Of a stretch of DNA of 64,000 nt, positions 40,989-50,620 are shown one piece after another. Each line of letters starts with the position of its first letter. Within the stretch, counting starts at the first letter, position 1. The notes below the pieces were generated by a model that had not been told where the DNA came from, searched no databases, and saw only the letters and a program-made list of their open reading frames with translations. Source of the DNA: Nocardioides soli (lineage in GTDB: Bacteria; Actinomycetota; Actinomycetes; Propionibacteriales; Nocardioidaceae); NCBI RefSeq assembly GCF_014191495.1, contig NZ_JACHWR010000002.1, forward strand, positions 186,001 to 250,000. Direction: 5' to 3'. The translations under genes were made by a program, and so were the position numbers.

Positions 40989-43385
40989 TCAGCGGCCCCC
41001 GCCGCCGTGGCCGCGCCCGCCGTGGCCACGACCACCGCGGTTGCCGTTGTTCTTGCCCTTGCCCTTGTTCGGCTTGGTCGACGGCGGCGGGGTGCCGTTG
41101 GACTCGTAGATCGTGACCACGGAGCCCTTCGCGATCGACGAGCCGCCCGACGGGCTGGAGTACGCCGCGGTGCCGGCGGCGTACTCGGAGTACGTCGTGC
41201 CGCCGCGGATCGCGTTGAACCCGGCCTGCTCGATCGTGCGCTCGGCCTCATCCATGCTCATCCCGCCGACGCTGGGCACGGTCGCGGGGATGCCCTGCAC
41301 CGCGGTCTGGGACGGCGGCGTGAAGTCGACCGGGTCCAGGTTGCCCTGGATGGCATGCATCGCCTTGGCCCACATGGGACCGGCGAAGCCGGAGCCGGAG
41401 ACGGAGTAGACGTAGCTGCCGGCGATGGTCTGGCCGGCGAGCGGGATCGGCTTCTGTCCGTCCTTGCTGGCGCCGGCGATCATCGCGGCCGTCGAGAGCT
41501 GCGGGGTGTAGCCGACGTACCAGACCGACTTGCCGTCCTGGGTGGTGCCGGTCTTCGCGGCGGACGGCACGGTCAGGCCGGTCCCCTGCCCGTAGCCGAA
41601 GCCGCCGGGCTCCTGGACGCCGCGCAGCACGTCGTTGACGGCGTCGGCGGTCGTCTGCTGGATCACCTGCTGGCAGGAGCTGCCGTACTTCTTCAGGACG
41701 TTGCCCGACGAGTCGGCGATCGAGGTGATCGGCACCGAGTCGCAGTGCAGGCCGCGGGCCGCGAACGTGGCGTACGCCTCGGCCATCTCCAGCGGGCTCG
41801 CGTCGGCGATGCCGAGCGTGAACGTCGGCACCCGCTCGGGCAGGTGCGTGCCGTCGCCCTCGGGGTAGGTGAGCTGCACGCCCATCCGCTTCGCGAGCTT
41901 GAACGGCTCGCAGACCCCGGTCGCGCGCTCGAGCATCGCGTAGAAGGTGTTCACCGACTCGCGGGTGCCGCGGTAGAGGTCCATGGTGCCGTACGTCGTG
42001 GAGCTCGACACGTTCCACGGGCCGACGAAGTTGCCGGCGCCCTTGCAGTTGGCGAACTCGGCGGTGTCGATCGTCATCGACTGCGGGGCGTTGAAGGTCG
42101 TCTGGAGCGGGATGCCCTGCTCCACGGCCGCGGCGAGCACGAACGGCTTGAACGTCGAGCCCGCCTGGAAGCCGGCGGAGTCGCCGTACTTCGTCGGGAC
42201 CGCGTAGTTGAGGAAGGTCTCGCCCGCCTGCTCGTTGCGGCCCATCGGACGCGACTGCGCGATCGCCCGCACGTAGCCGGTCGACGGCTCGACCATGGCG
42301 AGCGCGCCGACGGCCCGGTCGCCCTTGTAGACGTGTCCGGACACGGCGGTCTCGGCCGCCGCCTGGTCGGCGAGGTCGAGGGTGGTGCGGATCGTGAGGC
42401 CACCGGACTTCAGCAGCTGCCGGCGCTGGGCGACGGTCTTGCCGAGCGACGGGTCGTCGAGGAGGTAGTTCCAGGCGTAGTCGCAGAAGAACGGCGCGCG
42501 GGAGTACCAGCAGCCGTTCTTGGAGGCCACGACGTTGAGCCCGAGCTTCTTCTCCTTGGTCTTCTCGGCCTTCTCGCGGGTGATCACGTTGAGCTGGGCC
42601 ATCCGGTCGAGCACGATGTTGCGCCGCTCGAGCGCCCGGTCGGGTGAGTTGGTCGGGTCGTAGCCGGTGGGGTTCTTCACCAGGCCGGCGAGCATCGCCG
42701 ACTGCCGCAGGTTGAGCTTCTTGGCGTTGACGCCGAAGTAGTGGCGGGCCGCCGACTGGATGCCGTACGTGCCGTCGCCGAAGTAGGCGATGTTCAGGTA
42801 GCGCTCGAGGATCCAGTCCTTGCTGTGGTGCTGCTCGAAGGCGATCGCGTAGCGCAGCTCGCGCAGCTTGCGGGCGTAGGTGTCCTCGGTGGCCTCCGCG
42901 CGCTCGGCCTTGGTCTTCGCCTGCGTCTGCAGGGTCATCTTGACCATCTGCTGGGTGATCGAGGAGCCGCCCTGCACCACGCCGTTGTTGGCCTGGTTGG
43001 TGATCAGCGCGCGCACCGTGCCCTTGAGGTCGAGCGCGCCGTGCTCGTAGAAGCGGGAGTCCTCGATGGCGACGATCGCCTCGACCATGGTCCGGGAGAT
43101 CTGGTCGAGCGAGACGTTGACGCGGTTCTCGTCGTAGAACGTCGCGATCGTGTTGCCGTCGTCGTCGAGCAGCCGGGTCCGCTGTGGCAGCGGGTCGGTC
43201 TCGAGCTCGGCCGGCAGGTTGTCCATGGCCTTGGCGACGTTGCGTGCCCCGATGCCCATGACGCCCGCGAACGGGATCGCGAGGCCGGCGACGACGACGC
43301 CGAGGATCGCCGCGACCGCCACCATGACCAGCAGATGGGAGGCGACACGGCCGGCGGAGAGGCGCTCCTCGCGTGGGACAACCAT
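40989..43385 (-). CDS. ponA2: Bifunctional class A penicillin-binding protein with PASTA domain
   Basis: A 798-aa peptidoglycan synthase. Membrane span near residues 15-45; glycosyltransferase family 51 domain (VAIEDSRFYEHGALDLKGT, QGGSSITQQMVK); transpeptidase with SxxK in AGSTFKPF, SSSTTYG and KTGTT; one PASTA domain near the end (VPSVGGMSMDEAERTIEQAGF) and a Gly/Arg/His-rich tail. It lies next to whiB4 and two ArsA-type ATPases, as ponA2 (Rv3682) does in M. tuberculosis, hence the symbol. Confidence 0.93.
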   Translation of the reverse strand: MVVPREERLSAGRVASHLLVMVAVAAILGVVVAGLAIPFAGVMGIGARNVAKAMDNLPAELETDPLPQRTRLLDDDGNTIATFYDENRVNVSLDQISRTMVEAIVAIEDSRFYEHGALDLKGTVRALITNQANNGVVQGGSSITQQMVKMTLQTQAKTKAERAEATEDTYARKLRELRYAIAFEQHHSKDWILERYLNIAYFGDGTYGIQSAARHYFGVNAKKLNLRQSAMLAGLVKNPTGYDPTNSPDRALERRNIVLDRMAQLNVITREKAEKTKEKKLGLNVVASKNGCWYSRAPFFCDYAWNYLLDDPSLGKTVAQRRQLLKSGGLTIRTTLDLADQAAAETAVSGHVYKGDRAVGALAMVEPSTGYVRAIAQSRPMGRNEQAGETFLNYAVPTKYGDSAGFQAGSTFKPFVLAAAVEQGIPLQTTFNAPQSMTIDTAEFANCKGAGNFVGPWNVSSSTTYGTMDLYRGTRESVNTFYAMLERATGVCEPFKLAKRMGVQLTYPEGDGTHLPERVPTFTLGIADASPLEMAEAYATFAARGLHCDSVPITSIADSSGNVLKKYGSSCQQVIQQTTADAVNDVLRGVQEPGGFGYGQGTGLTVPSAAKTGTTQDGKSVWYVGYTPQLSTAAMIAGASKDGQKPIPLAGQTIAGSYVYSVSGSGFAGPMWAKAMHAIQGNLDPVDFTPPSQTAVQGIPATVPSVGGMSMDEAERTIEQAGFNAIRGGTTYSEYAAGTAAYSSPSGGSSIAKGSVVTIYESNGTPPPSTKPNKGKGKNNGNRGGRGHGGRGHGGGGR

Positions 43386-43559
43386 GCCCGCTAGGGTACG
43401 GGACCGGTCCGAGCCCGCCCGATTTCGCGATGGTACCGCCTCGATGGCCCCGACCCGAGGGGGCTAGTCCGAATGGACTACGGGATTTGGGCACAAATAG
43501 TCTGTTTCTGGGCGGGGTGGTTCCTTAACTTTGCCTCCCGAGGGGAAGTATCCCGGGTA

Positions 43560-43605
43560 GGCGTCATGGGGACGCCGCCTATCTCGGAATGATGTGGGGA
43601 CATCA
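43560..43605 (+). promoter_or_regulatory. Two leader hairpins before whiB4
   Basis: GGCGTC-ATGGG-GACGCC (43560-43576) and TGATGT-GGGG-ACATCA (43590-43605) precede the ATG at 43608. The second places the GGGGA ribosome-binding segment in its loop and right arm. The remaining gap (43386-43559) is relatively AT-rich and probably holds the promoters of both divergent genes. Confidence 0.45.
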
Positions 43606-43607
43606 CC

Positions 43608-43898
43608 ATGTGGGTTGAGGATTGGGCCAGTGCGGCCGCGTGTCGGGAATCGCATCCGGATCAGCTGTTCGTGCGCGGCGCGGAGCAGAACAAGGCCAAG
43701 CAGCTGTGCTCCGCCTGTCCGGTGCGCACCGAGTGCCTCGCCGAGGCGCTCGACAACCAGATCGAGTGGGGCGTCTGGGGCGGGATGACCGAGCGGGAGC
43801 GCCGGGCGCTGCTGCGCCGGCGTCCGCATGCCTCCTGGCGAGCCGTGCTCGAGGCCGCTCGCGACAAGGACGGCTCGCTGGCCGCGGTCACCGTCTGA
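43608..43898 (+). CDS. whiB4: WhiB-family Fe-S transcriptional regulator (WhiB4-like)
   Basis: A 96-aa WhiB protein with four Cys (C12, C34, C37, C43) that bind a [4Fe-4S] cluster and the G[VI]WGG turn (GVWGGMTERERRALLRRR) followed by a basic DNA-binding tail. Its position between ponA2 and the two ArsA-type ATPase genes equals that of whiB4 (Rv3681c) in M. tuberculosis. ATG at 43608 is used because the MWVEDW start is typical. Confidence 0.9.
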   Translation: MWVEDWASAAACRESHPDQLFVRGAEQNKAKQLCSACPVRTECLAEALDNQIEWGVWGGMTERERRALLRRRPHASWRAVLEAARDKDGSLAAVTV

Positions 43899-43915
43899 CC
43901 GCTCGGGTTGACCGC

Positions 43916-45145
43916 TCAGGCACCCGCAAGCAGCTGACCGACCCGGCGCAGGCCGGCGAGGTCGTGGACGTCGCCGGCGAGTGCCGGCACCACCGCCGTC
44001 GGCACCTGCGGGTGCGCGGCGGCGAACCGTGCGCGCAACTGCTCCTCGCGCTGCACGATCCGCGACCGGTCGGCGTGCAGCCGCAGCAGTCCCGCGGTGA
44101 GTGACGACGGATCCTGCTGGCGCAGCCGGGCGGCCGCCGCCATCGCCTCGTCGGCGGACAGCGCCCCGGACGGCTCCGGGCTGGCCCGGTTGACGACCAG
44201 GCCGGCCAGCGGCATGTCGTCCTCGGCGAGTCGCTCGACGAAGTACGCCGCCTCGCGCAGCGCGTCGGGCTCGGGCGCGGCGACGACGAGGAACGCCGTA
44301 CCGTCGGCCTGGAGCAGCTCGAAGGTCTTCTGGGCGCGCTGCCGGAACCCGCCGAAGAGGGTGTCGAACGCCGCGACGAAGGTCTGCATGTCGCGCAGCA
44401 CCTGGGCGCCGAGGACCTTATTGAGTGCGCCGGTGATCAGCCCGAGGCCGGCGGTCATCATCCGTGCCGGGCCCTTGGCGGGGGTCAGCAGCAGCCGGAT
44501 GAACCGTCCGTCGAGGAAGCTCGACAGCCGCTCGGGGGCGTCCAGGAAGTCCAGTGCCGACCGGGACGGCGGGGTGTCCACCACGATCAGGTCGTAGCTG
44601 CCGTCGCGCTGCGCGTCGGCGTGGAGCTGGCCGAGCTTCTCCATCGCCATGTACTCCTGCGTGCCGGCGAAGGAGCTCGAGAGCGCGATGTAGAAGGGGT
44701 TCGAGAGGATCTGCTGGGCCTTCTCCGGGGTGGCCTGGCTCTCGACCACCTCGTCGAAGGTGCGCTTCATGTCGAGCATCATCGCGTCGAGCCCGCCGCC
44801 CTTGCGGTTGCCCTTGCCGTTGGTGCGCAGCCCCGCGACCGGCCGGGGGGTGTTGTCGAGCTGCTCGATCCCCATCGACTGGGCGAGCCGCTTGGCCGGG
44901 TCGATGGTCAGCACCACCACCCGGCGGCCGCGCTCCGCGGCGCGCAGGGCGAGGGCCGCGGACGTGGTCGTCTTGCCGACCCCGCCGGAGCCGCAGCACA
45001 CGATGATGCCGATGCCCGGGTCGTCGAGCAGCGCGTCGACGTCGAGCTCCGGCGCCGGGCCGGGGCGGCTGGCGAGGGGGCCGACGCGGCCCCGGGACCG
45101 GTCTCGTGGGGTGCTGCGGGGGGTGCTGCGGGGGGTGCTGCTCAT
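43916..45145 (-). CDS. ArsA/GET3-type ATPase, Rv3680-like
   Basis: A 409-aa P-loop ATPase of the anion-transporting/GET3 group: deviant Walker A CGSGGVGKTTTSAALALR, switch DPAKRLAQSMG, and VVDTPPSRSALDFL. Its mycobacterial homologue Rv3680 pairs with Rv3679 in an oxidant-defence ATPase complex. The N-terminus carries a triplicated 12-bp repeat (SSTPRSTPRSTPR), so this end is variable. The ATG overlaps the upstream gene's stop by four bases. Confidence 0.88.
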   Translation of the reverse strand: MSSTPRSTPRSTPRDRSRGRVGPLASRPGPAPELDVDALLDDPGIGIIVCCGSGGVGKTTTSAALALRAAERGRRVVVLTIDPAKRLAQSMGIEQLDNTPRPVAGLRTNGKGNRKGGGLDAMMLDMKRTFDEVVESQATPEKAQQILSNPFYIALSSSFAGTQEYMAMEKLGQLHADAQRDGSYDLIVVDTPPSRSALDFLDAPERLSSFLDGRFIRLLLTPAKGPARMMTAGLGLITGALNKVLGAQVLRDMQTFVAAFDTLFGGFRQRAQKTFELLQADGTAFLVVAAPEPDALREAAYFVERLAEDDMPLAGLVVNRASPEPSGALSADEAMAAAARLRQQDPSSLTAGLLRLHADRSRIVQREEQLRARFAAAHPQVPTAVVPALAGDVHDLAGLRRVGQLLAGA

Positions 45146-46155
45146 GCCAGTCCCTGCGCCTTCAGGTCGCCGGCGAGCTCGTAGAGCGCACCGAGGTCGA
45201 TCCCGCTCGGCAGCCGGGGCAGCTCGTACGTCGGGCGGCCCAGCCCGCCGACGAGCTCGCGCTGCTGGTCCTCCAGCGCGCGCCGTACGGCGTGATCGGA
45301 GGCCTCCTGGAGCAGCCCGTCGACGAGGCCGTCGTCGGGGTCGATCCCGGCCTCGACGAGGTCCGCCTCGATCGCGACGAAGTCGAGCCGGCCGGAGCGT
45401 GCGGCCTCCAGGTCGGCCGACGAGAGGTCGCGCGGGCGGACCTGGTTGACGACCACGGCACCCACCGGCAGCCCGGCGGCCTCGAGCTCGGCGATCGCGT
45501 CCGCGGTCTCCTGCACCGGCATCTCCTCGAGCACGGTGACGAGGTGGACCGCCGTGCGCGGCGAGCGGAAGAGGGTCATCACGGTGTCGGCCTGGCCCTT
45601 GATGGGGCCGACCTTCGCCAGCCCGGCGAGCTCGTCGTTGACGTTGAGGAACTGCGTGATCCGCCCGGTCGGCGGGGCGTCCAGCACCACCGCGTCGTAC
45701 CGGGTCGCGGACTTGTTCCGGCTGTTGCGCTGGACGGCCTCGAAGACCTTGCCGGTCAGCAGCACGTCGCGGACCCCGGGTGCGATGGTCGTGGCGAACT
45801 CGATGACGCCGAAGCGGTCCAGCGCCCGCCCCGCGCGGCCGAGCTTGTAGTACATCGCGAGGTACTCCAGCAGCGCCGACTCGGCGTCGATGTGCAGGGC
45901 GTGCACGACGCCGGGTGCGCGGCCGTCGTGGCGCAGCCCGGTGGCGATCCGGCGCTCGGCGTAGGGCAGCGGGTCGACGTCGAACATCCGCGCGATGCCC
46001 TGCCGGCCCTCCACCTCGCAGAGCAGCACCTGCTGGCCGTGGGAGGCCAGCCCGAGCGCGAGCGCCGCGGCGACGGTGGACTTCCCGGTGCCGCCCTTGC
46101 CGGTCACGATGTGCAGGCGCACGCGCGACCAGTCGGGCTCCGTCGGCTCGGCCAT
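45142..46155 (-). CDS. ArsA/GET3-type ATPase, Rv3679-like
   Basis: A 337-aa partner ATPase: LHIVTGKGGTGKSTVAAALALGLA (deviant Walker A), CEVEGRQGIARMFDVDPLPY, VVLDAPPTGRITQFL. The first gene of the pair, overlapping the Rv3680-like gene by four bases, so a heteromeric complex is likely. In mycobacteria RidA-family Rv3678c follows directly; here a 10.7-kb block intervenes. Confidence 0.88.
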   Translation of the reverse strand: MAEPTEPDWSRVRLHIVTGKGGTGKSTVAAALALGLASHGQQVLLCEVEGRQGIARMFDVDPLPYAERRIATGLRHDGRAPGVVHALHIDAESALLEYLAMYYKLGRAGRALDRFGVIEFATTIAPGVRDVLLTGKVFEAVQRNSRNKSATRYDAVVLDAPPTGRITQFLNVNDELAGLAKVGPIKGQADTVMTLFRSPRTAVHLVTVLEEMPVQETADAIAELEAAGLPVGAVVVNQVRPRDLSSADLEAARSGRLDFVAIEADLVEAGIDPDDGLVDGLLQEASDHAVRRALEDQQRELVGGLGRPTYELPRLPSGIDLGALYELAGDLKAQGLA

Positions 46156-46177
46156 GCTCGACAGCGTAGGCGGCGGG

Positions 46178-46936
46178 TCAGCCGCGCCGTAGGGCTGTGG
46201 TCACCTCGTGGGCGGCGCGCAGCAGCAGCGTGCCGAGCTCGCGCCGGCGGTCGCGGCCGAACCGCTGCTCGATCCCGGTCAGGCTGAGCGCCCACATCGG
46301 ACGGTCGTCGCGGTCGAAGACCGCGGCCGCCATGCCCCAGCTGCCCTCGACGATCAACCCGGGGTTCACGGCGTACCCGGCCCGCCGGGTCGCCGCGACC
46401 CGCGCCCACAGCGGCTCGGTGTCGTGGGTGACGCCGTGCGCCGTGACCAGGTCGGTGCGGGCCAGGTAGGCGTCGATCTCGGCGTCGGGCAGGTAGGCGA
46501 GGATCGCCAGGCCGGCCGACGCGACCCCGAGCGGGAAGCGGATGCCCTCGTGCAGCACGTGCGAGCGGATCGGGAAGCTGCCGTCCTCGCGCAGCAGGCA
46601 GACGGTCTCGTCGCCGCGGCGCGCGGAGAAGAACGCGCTCTCGCCGGTCACCAGGGCCAGCTGACGCACGAACGGCTGGGCAACCTCGGTCACGTCGTAC
46701 CGACTGGTCGCGGCGGTGCCGAGCAGGTAGAGCTCCGGGCCGAGCAGCCAGCGGCCGTCCGGGGCCCGGTCCACGAGGCCCTCGCCCAGCAGCGAGGTGA
46801 GCAGCCGATGTGCGGTCGGCCGGGCGAGACCGGTGGTGCGGGCGACCGCGGAGGTAGTGCCGCCGTCGGGCTCGTGGGCCGAGACGGCCCGGAGCACGGC
46901 GCCGACCCGGCCGACCACGTCTGCTGGGGTGTTCAC
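46178..46936 (-). CDS. IclR-family transcriptional regulator
   Basis: A 252-aa regulator: winged helix near residues 8-70 (RVGAVLRAVSAHEPDGGTTSAVARTTGLARPTAHRLL) and an IclR effector domain (SAFFSARRGDETVCLLREDGSFPIRSHVLHEGIRFPLGVASAGLAIL). IclR proteins often control neighbouring catabolic genes through 14-15-bp palindromes; one lies at 46958-46971. GTG start at 46936. Divergent to scoA/scoB. Confidence 0.88.
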   Translation of the reverse strand: MNTPADVVGRVGAVLRAVSAHEPDGGTTSAVARTTGLARPTAHRLLTSLLGEGLVDRAPDGRWLLGPELYLLGTAATSRYDVTEVAQPFVRQLALVTGESAFFSARRGDETVCLLREDGSFPIRSHVLHEGIRFPLGVASAGLAILAYLPDAEIDAYLARTDLVTAHGVTHDTEPLWARVAATRRAGYAVNPGLIVEGSWGMAAAVFDRDDRPMWALSLTGIEQRFGRDRRRELGTLLLRAAHEVTTALRRG

Positions 46937-46957
46937 TCAGTGGACGCTACCTTCTCG

Positions 46958-46971
46958 TCACGTCCACGTGA
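46958..46971. promoter_or_regulatory. Palindromic operator for the IclR regulator
   Basis: TCACGT-CC-ACGTGA is a perfect 6-bp inverted repeat in the 103-bp gap between the IclR gene and scoA, a likely autoregulatory and scoAB operator. Confidence 0.5.
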
Positions 46972-47039
46972 TGAGTGATCGGCGTCTGGTGGGTGGGCAG
47001 ACGTTGACCCGATCCCGCTGGCCGTCTTGGATCGTGCGC

Positions 47040-47813
47040 ATGGACAAGGTGGTGAGCTCGGCCGCGGAGGCGGTCGCGGACATCCCCGACGGCGCGACGC
47101 TGTCGGTCGGGGGCTTCGGGCTGTGTGGGATCCCGTCGGTGCTGATCCAGGCGCTGCTGGAGGCGGGCACGACGGACCTCGAGGCGGTCTCGAACAACTG
47201 CGGCGTCGACGACTGGGGCCTGGGACTGCTCCTCTCGGAGAAGCGGATCCGCCGGATGATCTCGTCGTACGTGGGGGAGAACAAGGAGTTCGCCCGCCAG
47301 TACCTCTCCGGAGAGCTCGAGGTCGAGCTGACCCCGCAGGGCACGCTCGCGGAGCGGATGCGGGCCGGCGGGTCCGGGATCCCGGCGTTCTTCACCGCCA
47401 CCGGCGTGGGCACGCAGGTCGCCGAGGGCGGGCTGCCGTGGAAGTACGACTCCGAGGGCAACGTCGTGGTGTCGAGCCCGGCGAAGCAGACCCAGACCTT
47501 CGAGACGGCGGAGGGGCCGCGGGAGTTCGTGCTCGAGCACGCGATCGTGGCCGACTTCGGCCTGGTGCGCGCCTGGAAGGGCGATCGGCACGGCAACCTC
47601 GTCTACCGCGACTCCGCGCGCAACTTCAACCCGCTCGCCGCGATGAGCGGCCGGGTCACGGTCGCGGAGGTCGAGGAGCTCGTGGAGCCCGGCGAGCTGG
47701 ACCCCAACGAGGTGCACACGCCGGGGGTCTTCGTGCAGCGCGTGGTCGCGCTGACGCCGGAGCAGGCCGCAGACAAGCGGATCGAGAAGCGGACGGTCAG
47801 GGAGCGGGCATGA
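47040..47813 (+). CDS. scoA: 3-oxoacid CoA-transferase subunit A
   Basis: A 257-aa family I CoA-transferase alpha subunit: [21 protein letters not shown] (CoA loop), [15 protein letters not shown], and [19 protein letters not shown]. With ScoB it would move CoA from succinyl-CoA to a 3-keto acid (acetoacetate or 3-oxoadipate). ATG at 47040 is chosen; the longer open frame would run into the IclR promoter. ATGA overlap with scoB. Confidence 0.9.
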   Translation: MDKVVSSAAEAVADIPDGATLSVGGFGLCGIPSVLIQALLEAGTTDLEAVSNNCGVDDWGLGLLLSEKRIRRMISSYVGENKEFARQYLSGELEVELTPQGTLAERMRAGGSGIPAFFTATGVGTQVAEGGLPWKYDSEGNVVVSSPAKQTQTFETAEGPREFVLEHAIVADFGLVRAWKGDRHGNLVYRDSARNFNPLAAMSGRVTVAEVEELVEPGELDPNEVHTPGVFVQRVVALTPEQAADKRIEKRTVRERA

Positions 47814-48436
47814 GCTGGAGTCGTGAGGAGATGGCCGCGCGGGCGGCGTCCGAGCTGTCCGACGGGTCCTACGTGAACCTCGGCATCGGGCTGCCGACGC
47901 TGGTGCCCAACTACGTCGCCGACGACGTCGAGCTGGTGCTGCAGTCGGAGAACGGCATCCTCGGGGTCGGGGCCTACCCGATCGACGGCGAGGAGGACCC
48001 CGACCTGATCAACGCCGGCAAGGAGACCGTCACGCTGCGCCGGGGCGCCAGCTTCTTCGACTCGGCCACGTCGTTCGGGATGATCCGTGGCGGCAAGATC
48101 GACGCCGCGATCCTCGGCGCCATGCAGGTCTCGGCGGCGGGCGACATCGCGAACTGGATGATCCCCGGCAAGATGGTCAAGGGCATGGGCGGCGCGATGG
48201 ACCTGGTCCACGGCGCCAAGAAGGTGATCGTGCTGATGGAGCACGTCGCCAAGGACGGGTCGTACAAGATCGTCGACGAGTGCTCGCTGCCCTACACCGG
48301 CCGGGGCGTGGTGCAGCGCATCATCACCGACCTCTGCGTCCTGGACGTCACTCCCGAGGGGCTGCGGCTCGTCGAGCTGGCCCCGGGGGTCACCGAGGAC
48401 GAGGTCCGGGAGAAGACCGAGCCCCCGATCCGCTGA
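47810..48436 (+). CDS. scoB: 3-oxoacid CoA-transferase subunit B
   Basis: A 208-aa beta subunit: [15 protein letters not shown] and [10 protein letters not shown] with the catalytic Glu that forms the glutamyl-CoA intermediate, then [23 protein letters not shown]. Translationally coupled to scoA. Whether the acid is acetoacetate or 3-oxoadipate cannot be read from the sequence; the IclR regulator is compatible with either. Confidence 0.92.
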   Translation: MSWSREEMAARAASELSDGSYVNLGIGLPTLVPNYVADDVELVLQSENGILGVGAYPIDGEEDPDLINAGKETVTLRRGASFFDSATSFGMIRGGKIDAAILGAMQVSAAGDIANWMIPGKMVKGMGGAMDLVHGAKKVIVLMEHVAKDGSYKIVDECSLPYTGRGVVQRIITDLCVLDVTPEGLRLVELAPGVTEDEVREKTEPPIR

Positions 48437-48446
48437 GGCGTCGCCG

Positions 48447-48473
48447 GCCCCGCGAGGTCACGCCTCGCGGGGC
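48447..48473 (+). terminator. Hairpin terminator after scoB
   Basis: GCCCCGCGAGG (48447-48457) and CCTCGCGGGGC (48463-48473) are perfect 11-bp arms around TCACG, followed by TGTCGTCTCG. It lies 11 bp after the scoB stop. Confidence 0.75.
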
Positions 48474-48508
48474 TGTCGTCTCGCCGCGACCTGGACGAGA
48501 CTGAGTCC

Positions 48509-49237
48509 ATGAGGATCGCCGTGGCCGGGGGAACCGGAGTCGTGGGCCGCCACGTCGTCGAGGTCGCCCGTGAGCGCGGCCACGACGTCGTCGTCCTGAG
48601 CCGGTCGGAGGGTATCGACCTGACCACCGGTGCGGGGCTGATCGACCGACTGGCCGGGGTCGATGCCGTGATCGACACCAGCAACCGGCCCGTGCAGAAG
48701 CGCGCCGAGGCGGAGGCGTTCTTCTGCGCCGTCACCCGGCACCTGCTCGAGGCCGAGCGCCGGGCCCGCGTCGGCCACCACGTCGTGCTCTCGATCGTGG
48801 GCATCGACGGGGTCGACTCCGGCTACTACGCCGGCAAGCGGCTCCAGGAGCGAGTCGTCGCCGAGGGCGAGGTGCCCTGGACGGTGCTGCGGGCGACCCA
48901 GTTCCACGAGTTCGCCGAGCAGGTGCTCGAGTTCGCGCGGATCGGCCCGTTCTCGCTGGTGCCGCGGATGACGAGCCAGCCGGTCGCGGCGCGCGAGGTC
49001 GCGGAGGCGCTGGTCGACGCCGCGGAGGCGGGACCGGCCGGCCGTTCGCCCGACCTCGCCGGGCCGGAGGTCCACCAGATGGTCGACCTCGCCCGCCGGG
49101 TGGCGCACGGCCGCCGCGTGGTGCCGGTGCCGCTGCCGGGCGCCGCCGGTCGCGCGATGCGCTCCGGGGCCCTGCTGCCCACCGGGCCGGGCCCCCGCGG
49201 CCGGATCACCTTCGACGCGTGGCTGGCCGACCGCTGA
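48509..49237 (+). CDS. NAD(P)-binding NmrA/SDR-type oxidoreductase
   Basis: A 242-aa atypical short-chain dehydrogenase: IAVAGGTGVVGRHVVEVARERGHDVVVLSRS (GGxGxxG nucleotide fold), then a YYAGKRLQE motif where Tyr-xxx-Lys is preserved, and TVLRATQFHEF. It resembles NmrA-like or NAD(P)H-binding proteins. It is monocistronic between the scoAB terminator and the convergent MFS gene. Confidence 0.85.
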   Translation: MRIAVAGGTGVVGRHVVEVARERGHDVVVLSRSEGIDLTTGAGLIDRLAGVDAVIDTSNRPVQKRAEAEAFFCAVTRHLLEAERRARVGHHVVLSIVGIDGVDSGYYAGKRLQERVVAEGEVPWTVLRATQFHEFAEQVLEFARIGPFSLVPRMTSQPVAAREVAEALVDAAEAGPAGRSPDLAGPEVHQMVDLARRVAHGRRVVPVPLPGAAGRAMRSGALLPTGPGPRGRITFDAWLADR

Positions 49238-49246
49238 GCGAGCGGG

Positions 49247-50620
49247 TCAGCCGACCGGCTGCGTGCGGCCCGGTGCGGTCCGCGCGGCCGTGACGACCGC
49301 CAGCACCCCGATGGCGGAGGCCAGCACGAACACCGACAGGAACGGGTCGGCGCCGGCCCGGTTCGCCACGCCGAACACGATCCCGGAGACCGACAGGGCG
49401 AGCGCGCCCCCGAGCGAGTCGGCGATCGACAGCGCGGCGGAGTTGAAGCCGCGGTCGGCGTCGGTCGAGGCGGCGAGCATCGCGACGCCGGTGCGCGGGT
49501 AGCCGAAGCCCATCCCGGCCCCGGCGACGGCGTACGCCGCGATCGCGAGTGCCCAGGGCCCGTCGATCGCCACCACGAGGGCGAGCGCGGTCGTGGCGAG
49601 CAGCGCCAGGCCGCTGCCGCAGCGCATCGCCGCCACGTGGGAGACCCGCTCGCCGAGCCGGGACTGCACCTGGCTCGCGCCCGCCCACGTGAGGCCCACG
49701 ACCATCAGCGCGATGCCGGCGGTGCCGGGCGTTAGCCCCCAGTGGTCCTGGAGCACGAAGACGATGTAGGCCTCGGAGCAGAAGAACGACGCGCTGAGCA
49801 GCCCGCGGGTGTCGATGACGGAGGGCAGGCCGCGCCGGGCGACCAGGGCGCCGGCCGGCAGCAGTCGCCGCAGGGAGAGCACGACCGCAGCGAGCGCCGC
49901 GATCGCGAGGAGGGCGGCGGCGCCCTCCCGGGAGCCGAGCAGCTCGAGTGCGAGCACGGCCGCCGCCGCGACCGCCGCCCAGGCCAGCCGGGAGCGCGGC
50001 ACGGGCTCGCCCTCACCGGGCCGCCCGATGCCCCGCAGGGCCGGGACGATGAGCAGCGCGGCGAGCACCACGAGACCGACGACGCCGAGGAAGACCCAGC
50101 GCCACCCCGCCGCATGGGCCACGAACGCCGCGAGCGCCGGGCCGAACAGGGAGGGCAGCACCCAGGCCGCCGCGAAGCTCGCGAACACCGCGGGCTGGAG
50201 CACCGCCGGGAAGACCGCGCCGACCACGACGTACAGGCACACGGTGAGCGCGCCGCCGCCGAGCCCCTGGAGCACCCGTCCGGCGACCAGCACCTCCATC
50301 GAGGTCGCCGTACCGCAGACCACGAGCCCGAGCGCGAAGAGGACCAGGGCCGCCGCGAGCGGTCGCACCGGCCCGCGGCGGTCGCTCCAGGCGCCGGCCG
50401 CGACCATGCCGACGACACCGCTCGCCAGTGGCGCCGCGAACGACAGCGCGTAGAGGCCGACCCCGTCGAGCTCCGCGGCGACGGTCGGCATCACCGTGGT
50501 CACCGCCGTCGCCTCGAACGCCGCGAAGGCGCAGAGCGCGAACATGCCGATCGTGGTGGCGGCGTACGTCGGGGAGAGCAGCCGGGGCCGGTCCTCGGCC
50601 GGTGGAGCGGTGAGTGTCAC
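49247..50620 (-). CDS. MFS multidrug-type exporter
   Basis: A 457-aa membrane protein with about 12-14 spans. It has the MFS motif A region GAWSDRRGPVRPLAAAL, motif C-like LPSLFGPALAAFVAHAAGWRWVF, and an AVTTVMPTVAAEL start common to DHA2-type drug exporters. GTG at 50620 is preferred over a TTG 21 bp upstream. The cargo cannot be read. Confidence 0.85.
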   Translation of the reverse strand: MTLTAPPAEDRPRLLSPTYAATTIGMFALCAFAAFEATAVTTVMPTVAAELDGVGLYALSFAAPLASGVVGMVAAGAWSDRRGPVRPLAAALVLFALGLVVCGTATSMEVLVAGRVLQGLGGGALTVCLYVVVGAVFPAVLQPAVFASFAAAWVLPSLFGPALAAFVAHAAGWRWVFLGVVGLVVLAALLIVPALRGIGRPGEGEPVPRSRLAWAAVAAAAVLALELLGSREGAAALLAIAALAAVVLSLRRLLPAGALVARRGLPSVIDTRGLLSASFFCSEAYIVFVLQDHWGLTPGTAGIALMVVGLTWAGASQVQSRLGERVSHVAAMRCGSGLALLATTALALVVAIDGPWALAIAAYAVAGAGMGFGYPRTGVAMLAASTDADRGFNSAALSIADSLGGALALSVSGIVFGVANRAGADPFLSVFVLASAIGVLAVVTAARTAPGRTQPVG

